Source: Ceratopteris richardii
Taxonomy: Eukaryota > Streptophyta > Polypodiopsida > Polypodiales > Pteridaceae
DNA: 64,000 nucleotides
NCBI GenBank assembly: GCA_020310875.1
Contig: CM035408.1
Coordinates: 146,228,407 to 146,292,406 of the forward strand
Direction of reading: 5' to 3'
In this document: piece by piece, positions 28,477 to 40,323 of the stretch
Layout: every line of letters starts with the position of its first letter
Position numbering within the stretch: the first letter of the stretch is position 1
The notes under the pieces: generated by a model
The model's database searches: none
What the model saw: the letters and a program-made list of their open reading frames with translations, nothing else
Told to the model about the DNA's origin: nothing
Position numbers and translations under genes: made by a program

Positions 28477-29599
28477 CTAGTAATAGTCACCAAGTCTCAC
28501 GGTACCAAGAGACTTTGCTGCATAATTAGAGAACCATTCTCTATGTGGTGTCACATGGAAAGAAGCACTAGAATCTAGCAGCCAGGTGTGGGAAAGAGAA
28601 TTAGCCATAAGTGCCTCAGATGGCATAGTACTATCAAGTGTCAACACATCAGCATCATCAGAAATAGCATTAATTTCTTCAATCTTCACAGTCGAAGTAG
28701 ATGGTGCAGGTAATTGTTTAACATGCCCATCAACATTCTGTCCTTTACCTTTAGCATTCTTTAATGCATAACAATCTTTCTTCATGTGTCCTTTCTTATG
28801 ACAATAATGGCATTCAATATCCCTCTTCCTTGATTTACTTCTACTCTTATTCCGTTGACCATTCTTTTCCTTGTTCTTGCTCCTACCACGTTGTTGATTC
28901 TTTCCTTGGTAAGAATCACGAACATTATATGCATCTCCACTTTGAGTGCCAACCATAGATTTTCTACGAATCTCCTCACTGAAGAGTGCTCCACATATGT
29001 CATCATAGACGAGTTTACCACCAGGTGCACTGTTGCTAATAGCTGTGCAAAACGTATCCCATGATGATGGTAGGGGTGCATAACAGCAATACTGCTTTCA
29101 TTTCATTATCCATATCCATTTTCTGAGTCTATAACTGGGAGAATATAGCATCAAACTCATTTAGATGAGCAGCAACACTATCTGTGTCCTTCATACGAAG
29201 GTCATATAATTTTCTCATTAGATACACTTTATTTGATGCCGTCTCTTTTTCATATGTATTGCATAACTTCTTCCAAAGCTCCTCTGCACTTTCACAGTCT
29301 AATACTGTAAAGTAAACATTATCTGCCAGGTGCAAGCGAATGGTAGACCTGGCCATTTCATCTAACTCATCCCAATCATCTTCATCCATGTCAGCAGGCT
29401 TCTTTGAAATCCCATTTATTGGCTTCCATTGCCTCCTTTAAATCAGCACATCTTTAATCTGATTCTTCCATAGAGCAAAGTTTGTGCCATCAAATTTTCG
29501 GATCTCAAAATGATCTTTGCCCTGCAAGTTATAGCTCCTCCTCAGAACACTAGCACTAGACCTTGATCCACCGGATGTACCTGAGACCTCTGATGCCAT
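28477..29599 (-). pseudogene. Copia Gag and protease start, with stops
   Basis: The start is ATG at 29599 (MASEVSGTSGGSRSSA). Gag follows with KFDGTNFALWKNQIKD, WDELDEMARSTIRLHLAD and YDLRMKDTDSVAAHL. The zinc knuckle CHYCHKKGHMKKDC fits CX2CX4HX4C. At the end lies the protease entry TWLLDSSASFHVTPH, where the D-S-G is D-S-S. Defects: TAA near 29447, TAG near 29146, a 1-nt frameshift near 29040 and TAG at about 28480. Gag would form the particle and bind genomic RNA. Confidence 0.9.
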
Positions 29600-30510
29600 G
29601 ATCCTAGAGAACTGATTAGAATGATAATGGAGCTAGAAGAGTCCAAACACCAACAAATAAGTGTATCAAGGAGTAAATCGACCACTGTATAGTTGACTAA
29701 ACCAAAAATCTGGAAAAAATTTGCCAGAGTATCCTCTACAAAATTAGCATATGACCAGTGTCAAAGTATCATAAAACTGCAAGTACTGACATGTCTACCT
29801 GCATAGTGAATCACTGACTCCACTGCATATAATCAGTTACCCAATAGAAGCCAACTAGGCTTATCGAGCACCTATGGACAACTATCATACATCTCCTATG
29901 GCGAGGCTAGGTAAGTCTTCCACCTGCATCACCGAAGAGACCCCGACATCTGGGTGTCTCCCAGTTAAGAAAACCTCACCATGACCCTCTTTATCAAACG
30001 TAAAAGGCTTTATGCAAAGAACGTAACCGCTATATCAATGACCACATGGACGTACATAAGCGGTATCCACAGAAGCGTACATGGTGTGTATGTGCTCAAT
30101 ATATGCAGTAAAATGACACTAAAAGGCTGAATACACAACCCAAAAACTAGCCAATAACACTTGCAAGTGTCTGTCAACTCTGATGTTTTAGGCTTTAAAA
30201 ACCTGCATAAATTTGCAGCGATTGCTCCCACCAAAACTGAAAACCCCTTGAGAAACCTGTAGTTTTACGAGTGTGGCTGAAAATACAGCTCCAAAGGTTG
30301 ATATTTATTGTCTGAGAAGTACAAGGACTCTTCTTGATGTTCTTGGACCTGTGTGAAGAGAACTATGTGCGAAAGTACTCCGAAATGGCTCCAAAAAACA
30401 CCCCAAAATTGCTTCAGAAATAGGCTTTGAAAGCAAAAATGAAGCTTTGAGGGACCAAAACTTATTCAAGGTAATGTCAACCTTAGTCTTTCCCCTTCTT
30501 CAAACACCAC
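29600..30510 (-). other. Upstream region of the copia element, LTR not recognised
   Basis: About 0.9 kb between gag and the 5S-like segment. No match to the 3' LTR at 25108-25403 and no initiator tRNA-Met primer-binding complement was found. Either the 5' LTR was lost or this is a long leader. No gene seen. Confidence 0.5.
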
Positions 30511-30514
30511 AAGA

Positions 30515-30601
30515 GTGTAGCTTAGTGGCAAGAGATTGCCACGGTTAAGTAAGCTCTGGGGGGAATAGTACTAGGATGGGTGACCTCCCAGGAAGTACCG
30601 G
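30515..30601 (+). pseudogene. 5S rRNA-like segment with a tRNA-like A box in front
   Basis: TAGTACTAGGATGGGTGACC at 30567-30586 is identical to the internal control region (box C side) of plant 5S rRNA. The flanks ACGGTTAAGTAAGCTCTGGG and CTCCCAGGAAGTACC align with the box A/IE part and the next bases. The first third of 5S is missing and is replaced by TAGCTTAGTGG, which fits a tRNA A box. It could be a 5S pseudogene, a 5S-derived SINE, or LTR sequence of a Cassandra-type TRIM. A complete functional 5S gene is excluded. Confidence 0.75.
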
Positions 30602-30699
30602 GAACCTCTATATTCCTTGATCGTTGAGGTCCTCCCTCGCGCGCAGCCAACGGCACCAACGGTGACTTCGGTGACTCGGATGACAAGGTATGCCAAGTA

Positions 30700-31050
<351 letters not shown>

Positions 31051-31345
31051 TGCATACATACGTGATAAACATTTGCTCCTTGAAGATAAAGCTATATATA
31101 AAATAATTAGGCATACCCCCGAGCTTCATGTTCTAGCTTAAAAGAACATGATTTCATTTCTCTAGTAGGATTCATCGTTATTCAAGTTAATAAAAACATC
31201 TATTATCTGATATCCATTCAGAAGCTTCAATTTATTGATCGATAACTAGAGTAGAATTTATTATCTAATCTGCTCATATGTTTTCATTATTGCCATCATT
31301 TTGGTAAGACATCAATATAGTCTCATCTTCATTATCCTTATTGAT

Positions 31346-31830
31346 TTAATTTATTTCTTCTATTGTTAAATCTATGTTCTCATGAATCACATCATCTATT
31401 GATGGATTAATATCTATTTCTAGTAATTCCTCTTCCTCATCAGTAGAATCAGCATGTAGAGAATTATCCTCTTCATCAAAAAGATTAGTATCATTATCAC
31501 GTATAATGATTCTAATTTCTCTTTCAGATGATGTATTAGTATTTGATGCTGAATCATCAAGAGGACTTTCTTCGATCTCTCTAACAATAAACTGTTCAAA
31601 CAATGACCTACCTCTAGGTTTCACATGAATGACTTGCCACCAAGGATGAGCATTTGGGTTTTTATAAAAAAATGCTTGTTCAATATGCCTAGGAAGAATA
31701 TATGGTTCTTTAGTAGATCGCATTACCTTAGAAGAATCAATTGCCCAAAACCCAGATATTTCCTTTCTTAATGTGGAATTACTACCCTTATACTTGGCTC
31801 GAAACCAGTCAACCTTCAAAATGACCTATC
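31346..31830 (-). pseudogene. CACTA transposase C-terminal exon (DUF4216-like)
   Basis: A minus-strand open stretch of about 157 codons: KVDWFRAKYKGSNSTLRKE, then EPYILPRHIEQAFFYKNP and WWQVIHVKPRGRSL. It matches the DUF4216 module that ends plant CACTA TNP2-type proteins, followed by an acidic tail (DEEDNSLHADSTDEEEELLE). The frame is open to a stop at 31346. It is the last exon of the minus-strand transposase whose earlier parts lie up to 39152. Confidence 0.75.
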
Positions 31831-31913
31831 AAAATATATAACAACAAAAACCCATTATTAGGTGCTTAAAAAAATAACTAACTCTATCATAAAAAATATA
31901 AACTTTTTTCTAC

Positions 31914-32515
31914 CTATTGGAATGTACGAAATGAAATTTCGTAGATACCAACAATAGTTTCTATGTAACCAAGTTCGCCATCTATAAGGTTCGTGTCGTT
32001 TGAGGTAGCACGTGATAGTTGCTTGAAAGAAGCAACAATACTAGAATCCTGTGTTTTACGTAAAGAATCAATGGCTTTGATTCTAATATGCTGTCCAAAA
32101 GCCCACATATTAGTGAACATTTGAGCCTGCAAAATAAATTCAATTAGTAAATAGAAACTAATATACATATATGAAAAAAATAAAATATTATTTTAATAAA
32201 ATTACCTTTTGTTCACAACCTATCAGTAACTCTCTTTGCTCATCTGAGATTTCTTCATTATTTGCGTTGGCGCGTTGCAAACGACTATATAGCCAATCCG
32301 TGAAAGAAGATATATCTATAATCTCATTATTATCGAGATTATGTCTATATCTTTTGTTTTTTCACCTTTTACTTCGGAGATTTTGAAGTTCCTCGTACTC
32401 GCTAAGGAATGCTTGCATGCATTCACTATTATATGCTACAAAAGTAGAAACATCATTTTTTTCTTGAAATGTAAATAAGAATGGAACTCCCTTACCTGAT
32501 AATACCTCATCTGTT
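31914..32515 (-). pseudogene. CACTA transposase linker exons
   Basis: Two open pieces: RKRYRHNLDNNEIIDISSF...LYSRLQRANANNEE (about 32400-32210) and QMFTNMWAFGQHIRIKAID...GELGYIETIVGIYEISF (32130-31914). The second carries the segment preceding the DUF4216 module in this family. Splice-like AG/GT signals bound them. Assignment is from order and flanking modules. Confidence 0.55.
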
Positions 32516-32520
32516 ATTTT

Positions 32521-32890
32521 TTAAGAAGACTCATTGGTCCATGCACATGGAGCTTCTTCATGAACTCTTTCAAGGTACTCACTAATGTAATACATGCACT
32601 CTTCAAGCATCCAACCCGTTGCCATGGATCCTTCTGGTTTCGCTCTTTGTTGCACATAACCTTTTAATATTCCCATAAATCGCTCGATCCCAAACATCCA
32701 TCGAGTGTTGACAATACCTGCAATCTCTATTTCATCTACAAGATGGACTAATAAATGAACTTGAATATCAAAAAATGAAGTAGGAAGTTCTTTCTCCATC
32801 AAACATAGTAGCTCTTTGCATTCATGTTTTTTTTGCACGATCGAGTTTTCATCAATCTCTTTGGATGTAATCCACCTATACATATCATAA
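32521..32890 (-). pseudogene. CACTA transposase DUF4218 module
   Basis: Contains ELPTSFFDIQVHLLVHLVDE, then WMFGIERFMGILKGYVQQRA, KPEGSMATGWMLEECMYYI and SEYLERVHEEAP. This order is the DUF4218 signature found downstream of the catalytic region in plant TNP2-type transposases. The segment is open over 120 codons and looks well conserved despite broken neighbours. Its role in transposition is unknown. Confidence 0.85.
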
Positions 32891-32971
32891 AAACAGTTAT
32901 AAAGAAGTTAATTAAAAAATAAAAGATATCCAATATTCATACATATTAAATATAAAAGTATCATAATTACC

Positions 32972-33758
32972 TTATAAGTGATCCAAGACGATTTTTGTTG
33001 TACATCCATCGATAACCAAAGGTAGAATATGTTTCAAAACATTATGGCAGTCATGGGTCTTTAACCCAGATAAGCTCTTATCATCCATAGTCAACATGTT
33101 TTGAAAAGATGCTCGATATCCTGTAGGAGTCTTAATCAATTGAATTCTATTGTTGATAGTCTGTATCTCTTTTGTTGTAAGTACCCAAGGAGCAAGTGCA
33201 TAAGTCGTTTCTTGTCGGTCTATCAAAAACTGGCCATAACTTTGGTTTGGATTTTTTATCTTTCAAATCATTCCTTGTTGCTATGGTATCTTTTAGTCCA
33301 AGAAGATGTTGCCATAGTAAATAACCAATATTTTTGAATATATGCATAGGATCAAGAAGATAACATACTATTAACTCTTTCCAATACTCCAAAGAATACC
33401 ATATTGATATGTTCTCTGTGAGTGCCAATTTTCCTTTACCTCTCTTCACATACTCATTATCTGAATCATCATTGAAGATTTCTGATTCTGGATCTATCAG
33501 AGGTCCATCTGTCCATCTTTTATACCAATCCATAGGTGTCATAGGTTTTGGACACTGACCTGTTTCAAGCTTTCCATTAAAATGTATCGCTTCTCTTTTA
33601 GATCTTAATGGATGATTGCGATGTCAAAGATAAATATTTTTGTTAGGAATCATCGATGTCAAAGATAAATATTTTTGTTGAGATTCTTACTATAGATTGA
33701 TCTCAACCAATCACCACAATATGGACAATCTTTATAACCCTTAGTAGATATTCCTGCA
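32972..33758 (-). pseudogene. TNP2-type transposase, middle part
   Basis: Starts with STKGYKDCPYCGDWL (zinc-binding pair CPYC), continues after damage with REAIHFNGKLETGQCPKP, TPMDWYKRWTDGP, LLDPMHIFKNIGYLLWQHLL and ends near MDDKSLSGLKTHDCHNVLKH. These follow the Transposase_21/TNP2 order, in which the D-MH-KN segment precedes SHD-H. A 41-bp tandem duplication (33608-33690 region, GATGTCAAAGATAAATATTTTTG twice in 20-base pieces) and frameshifts at about 33590 and 33200 destroy the frame. Confidence 0.85.
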
Positions 33759-33835
33759 TCATGAAAATGATAAAAATATAATTAGATTAAATCATATTTA
33801 TTTACATGTATACTGAATAAAAAATTACATCAATA

Positions 33836-34570
33836 CGTGAACAAACACCATATCCTCCAAAATCGTGAATAGTCCAAGCCACATTACCACGAACCATAAT
33901 ATGTATTTCATTGATGCTTTTCGATACATCAATGACATTAATACCTCTCCATAACTCTTGGAGATCGTCAATGAGAGGAGCAAGATATATATTCATATCT
34001 TTAACTTGTCTTTTGCCTGGGATTAAAAGTGAAAGCATTAAATGTTCCTTTTTAATGCTAACATATGGTGGAAGATTATAGTTTATGACTACCACTGGCC
34101 ATGTTGACCATTTACTGGATTTCATGGAGAATGGATTAACCCCATCTAATGCAACTCCTAACTTTAGTTTCTATGGATTTTGTGCAAATTCAGACCATGC
34201 AGAATCAATATGCTGAAAAGCAACACTATCATGAGGAATTCTGATTATTCCATCAGTACTTTTGTGATCATGTCCCCAAGTCAAAAGCTTTGATAATTCG
34301 GGGCTTTGAAACATATGTCTAATCCATGGAGCCAATGGAAAATGTCTCAATACCTTTTTTGGGATTTCACCTTCTTCGCCCTTATATCGAGGAGATTGAC
34401 ATTGGGGACATGTCAAAGAGTCTGCATATTCACCTCTATATAAAATACAATCGTTAGGACATGCATGTATGCATTGATAATCTATACCAAGATTGTTGAT
34501 TATCTTCTTCATTTCATCATGTGAGGTAGGAAGAATATTCTAACTTGGTAAAAACTTTTCAGATAATAAC
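33836..34570 (-). pseudogene. TNP2-type transposase, N-terminal catalytic part
   Basis: Exon start at 34570 after CTTACAG. Sequence: EMKKIINNLGIDYQCIHAC, PNDCILYRGEY, CPQCQSPRYK, RHFPLAPWIRHMFQSPE, then LGVALDGVNPFSM with the first catalytic Asp, WPVVVINYNLPPYV and LMLSLLIPGKRQ. All are conserved TNP2 blocks. One TAG interrupts it at about 34174 and another stop lies near 34528. Donor CAC/GTATTG follows GGYGVC at 33836. This enzyme would bind and cut the CACTA ends. Confidence 0.9.
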
Positions 34571-34662
34571 CTGTAAGTTCATCAAAAAACGATATATAAA
34601 AAAAAGTAAATAAATAAATATACATATATGTGCATATAATTTTATAAATGTGTATGCTTATG

Positions 34663-35517
34663 TGCATCTTTCAAAATATTCGCGAAAAATTTGATTGTTT
34701 TCGATGGCAGGATATGATTGTTTGTTTTGGAGGATATGAAGTATGTACCTTCATTGAATGATTTATCGATTCTATCATATGTTCAGTTCGAAAGTGTGAG
34801 AAGCACGTTTATAATTGCTATTCAAAGAATTTTGCACTATTTATAGGCCATACAATGGTGACCTAGATGAATCGCATGCACAGAGGTTACTCAAGATAGA
34901 GCAACCTGATTATAATGGACTAGTGCTAGCAGGATTCCTGGGGTATGCAGTAAACCTCTTGCATGTCAATGATGGGCATCTCAACTTTAGGATACAAAGT
35001 GGAAATCATGGTGGCTCGAGAGGATCACTTTTATACAGCTTGTTCAAAGAACTTCAGGTTTATGACACTAGGAGGAATCTTTTAAAAGCGAAAGATGCAC
35101 TTAAAACTGGAGGAATATCACTGGATGGTGGTGTGGTCTGTGCAAAAGGGTGTGAAGATTTTGGGCATTGATCTTTCTCTTCCCTTAACTCACTGTTACT
35201 ATCAGTGTATAGTCTTTCACATACAAATGCTTTCATTTATTTTCTAGTTTGCCAAGAAAAATAATTCTTATATGCATGATCGCCTGTTGAATATGCTATG
35301 GAATAGTTTTCCTTTGTGTACTGTGTCTGGTCAAATTGCATGTTTATGTTCTCTTCTCTCGCATCTGATGAAGAAACATGATACAATATTTCTACTTGTT
35401 GTTGTAAAACAGGGAAAAGACAAAGGTTCTCTTTTCAGTCTATTCAAAGTCTGGACAAAAGATTCCATCTCTACGATCTATAAACCATATTACTCAGTTA
35501 ATGCATATCAGGGACAC
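34663..35517 (+). pseudogene. Captured host-gene fragment, DMS3/GMI1-like SMC-hinge type (left arm)
   Basis: An open stretch (34815-35171) reads YRPYNGDLDESHAQRLLKIE, GFLGYAVNLLHVNDGHLNFR, LYSLFKELQVYDTRR and KTGGISLDGGVVCAKGCEDF. The pattern G-F-L-G-(Y/F)-A-V-N, then (G)LR-x-(T/S)-L-x-Y-x-LF-x-x-LQVY-x-TR, then G-x-(I/V)-SLDGG is the C-terminal hinge region of plant SMC-related proteins DMS3 and GMI1 as I know them. GT after GCEDFGHT(G) and TTTTGTAAAACAG at 35402-35413 suggest a retained intron. It is only one exon plus flanks, so no functional protein. It lies inside an intron of the CACTA transposase and forms the left arm of an inverted duplication. Confidence 0.6.
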
Positions 35518-35534
35518 GTTTTTGTCTTTCAATA

Positions 35535-36388
35535 TGTCCCTGATCTGCATTAACCGAGTAATATGGTTTGTAGATCGTAGAGATGGAATATTTTGTCCAG
35601 ACGTTGAATAGATTGGAAAGAGAACCTTTGTCTTTTCCCTGTTTTACAACAACAAGTAGAAATATTGTATCATGTTTCTTCATCAGATGTGAGAGAAGAG
35701 AACATAAACATGCACTTTGACTAGACACAGTACACAAAGGAAAACTATTCCATAGCATATTCAACAGGCGATCATGCATATAAGAATGATCTTTTTTGGC
35801 GAACTGGAAAATAAATGAAAGCATTTGTATGTGAAAGACTATACACTGATAGTAATAGTGAGTTAAGGGAAAGAGAAAGACCAATGCCCAAAATCTTTAC
35901 ACCCTTTTGCATGGACCACACCACCATCCAGTGATATTCCTCCAGTTTTAAGTGCATCTTTCGCTCTTATTTGATTCCTCCTAGTGTCATAAACATGAAG
36001 TTCTTTGAATAAGCTATATAAAAGTGATCCTCTCAAGCCACCATGATTTCCACTTTGTATCCTACAATTCAGATGCTCATGATTGACATGCAAGAGGTTT
36101 ACTGCATACCCCAGGAATCCTACTGGCACTAGTCCATTATAATCAGGTTGCTCTATCTTGAGTAATCTCTATGCATGGGATTCATCCAGGTCACCATTGT
36201 ATGGCCTATAAACAGTGCCAAATTCTTTAAATAGCAATTATAAATCCGCTTCTCACACTTTCAAACTGAACATATGATAGAATTGACAAATCATTCAATG
36301 AAGGTACATACTTCATATCCTCCAAAACAAACAATCGTATGCTGCCATCCAAACAATCAATTTTTTTGCGAATATTTTGAAAGATGCA
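35535..36388 (-). pseudogene. Captured host-gene fragment, inverted second copy (right arm)
   Basis: Reverse complement of 34663-35517 across a loop of about 17 bp. The coding stretch (36129-35863 and upstream to about 36240) differs from the left arm at about ten residues. It keeps the family's GGLRGSLLYSLF, where the left arm has GGSRGSLLY, and PVGFLGYAVN, where the left has LAGFLGYAVN. It has its own defect, a stop near HA*RLLKIE. Each arm thus carries private mutations, so the inversion is not recent. Confidence 0.6.
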
Positions 36389-36395
36389 TTAATAG

Positions 36396-36518
36396 TTTTA
36401 AAAGATGCGAAGACAAAAAGTGTCCATTCAATTCAAGTTCTTGTTCTTACCTTATTTAAAGTAAGAATAAAAAACCTGCATTGAATGGACACTTTTTGTT
36501 CGCCCATCCTTTAAAATT
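36396..36518. mobile_element. MITE-like hairpin of about 122 bp
   Basis: Terminal inverted repeats of about 37 bp: AAAAGTGTCCATTCAAT (left) mirrored by ATTGAATGGACACTTTT (right), extended outward with a few mismatches. Even the centre pairs (CTTACCTTA with TAAAGTAAG). No coding capacity. Target-site duplication not certain. Confidence 0.7.
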
Positions 36519-36731
36519 ATTTTTTGATCCTTCAAAATGTGTGTATATGTGTGTATGCATTCATGTATATTATGTGTATGTTTATATATGCATGTATTTA
36601 TATATATATATATATTTATGCATATGTTAAACGCTGTGTTCTAACTGTCAGAAGTGCGTTTAAACGTTGTTGGGTTCTTGGGAGTGGAAGGGGTCTGTAA
36701 AAAACAGAGGCCCTATGCTTGTTTCCCAAAA

Positions 36732-38766
<2,035 letters not shown>

Positions 38767-38783
38767 AAAATTGAAAAGTATAC

Positions 38784-39152
38784 CTTAATAGTGTTGAAAC
38801 AGCCTCCATCCAAAACGATTTTGAAGATTGAGAATAAGTAAGCTCACACTTAGTCGTGTCAAATGACTTCCTTCATATACATGCTTTAGACATTCCTCTC
38901 GAAGATATTTCTCATTTTTAGAAATATCAATGCTCTCACTGTCATTTTGATACGAATCCTCAATAAAATCTGCCATGCCATCATCTTCATCATTGTCACA
39001 CAAATCTTGTGCTTTATCGTCTTTTGAATATAGATCTTTCAACCTTGCATATTCCATAGGATTAGCCTCCTCATAGAAGCTTCTGATAAATGAGGTCTTA
39101 CTGGCAATTGTGAATGGTGTGGAGGAATATCATCAACATCATACGTTGGAAT
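38784..39152 (-). pseudogene. TNP2-type transposase, first exon(s)
   Basis: Minus strand, acceptor TATAG at 39153. It reads VDDIPPHHSQLPVRPHL, MEYARLKDLYSKDDKAQDLC, then EECLKHVYEGSHLTRLSVSL and NLQNRFGWMEAVSTLL, ending in AAG/GTATAC. The Y-x-x-(S/C)-x-x-T-x-L-x-x...L-x-x-L-Q-N-x-F-G-W pattern is the entry of TNP2 proteins. It joins in phase with LLSEKFLP at 34570, so the intron between holds the captured gene, MITE, TRIM and (AT)n. The upstream part is lost at about 39245, where a copia fragment starts. Confidence 0.8.
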
Positions 39153-39244
39153 CTATACATATAAATAAAATTCATTAGTATTCCATAAATGAATAAAAAG
39201 TAAACTTTAAATATAAAATTAAGTATATAAGTTATTAAATATGG

Positions 39245-40323
39245 AGGCATTTTGGCCACAAGTGAGAGGGTTTCTTCATAATCAATGCCTTGGGTTTATG
39301 CAAAACCCTTAGCCACAAGTCTAGCTTTGTACCTGCTTATTGACCCATCAAAACTCCTTTTGGTCTTATAGATCCATCTAGAACGAATTACCTTCATAGA
39401 ATCCTTCTTTGGTACTAGTTCCCAAGTATCAATTTCTTTGAGTGCTTCAATTTCCTCATCCATAGCTTCCTTCCATTCTGTTTTGATCTTGGCCTCTTCA
39501 TATGATCCTGGTTCTTCAATTGACAAATCATTTGCAAGATAAATAGAGTGCTTAGTAACTAGGGAAGTGTCATACCCATATCTGATTGGCTTCTTGCTCT
39601 CCCTTTGTGATCTTCTGATTGCTTGGTTGCATGATTCACGTATATCCTCCAATTTCTTCATCTTGAGTTTTCCTTTGGACTTCCATGCTTTGAACTCTTC
39701 AAGGTTGATTATGTCTTCATCATTTGAATTGATGTATCCATTATGAGTACGCTCCTCCTTGGTAGGGCTTGGAAACTCCTCTTCCAAGTCATAAGGTAGT
39801 TTTACTTTCTTGCATTCACTATCAAACCAAGAGTCATTTTCATCAAAGACAACATCTCTACTGACCATGAATCCTTCGTTTGAAGGATTGTAGAACCTGT
39901 ATCCTTTCTGATTTACATCATACCCTATGAAGATGCACTTCTCTGCCTTAGGGTCTAGCTTACCTCTTATCTGAGAAGGGATATGCACATATGCTACACA
40001 TCCAAATATCCTACAATGATCAAGTGAAGGTCTTCTACCATGCCATGCTTCATATGAGGTCAGCCCATCAAGAGATTTGGATGGCAACCTGTTTACAAGA
40101 TAAGTGGCAGTAGATACACTCTCTACCCAGAAGTAGTTAGGTTTTTTTTTTTTCATTTCACATTGACCTAGCTGTTTCAACAATCAATCTATTTCTTCTT
40201 TTTGCTACCCCATTCTACTTAGTGGTATACCTCGTGGTAATTTCTCTCTTGATTCCTCTATCCTGCAAGAATGCATCAAAATCATTTGAGAAGTACTCGG
40301 CTCCTCATGGAGTCATCATGCTC
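39245..40323 (-). pseudogene. Copia pol fragment: integrase end to RT start
   Basis: Minus strand: GIKREITTRY then a stop and NGVAKRRNR (catalytic Glu of the usual NGVAER changed to Lys), then a 295-codon frame with WVESVSTATYLVNRLPSKSL, PSQIRGKLDPKAEKCIFIGY, YRFYNPSNEGFMVSRDVVFD, EAMDEEIEALKEIDTWELVP and KARLVAKGFA. It ends in ETLSLVAKM of the RT. Both ends are cut: integrase core and most RT are missing, and there are no LTRs. It lies at the broken end of the CACTA transposase, so it is either an insertion that was later truncated or part of a rearrangement. Confidence 0.9.

Noticed and set aside
30515..30601. Functional 5S rRNA gene
   Set aside because: The first third is missing and there is no terminator-like T run in place.
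35272..35553. Separate gene downstream of the SMC-hinge-like exon
   Set aside because: It lies in what looks like the retained intron and loop of the hairpin, is copied in the other arm, and has no recognisable motif.
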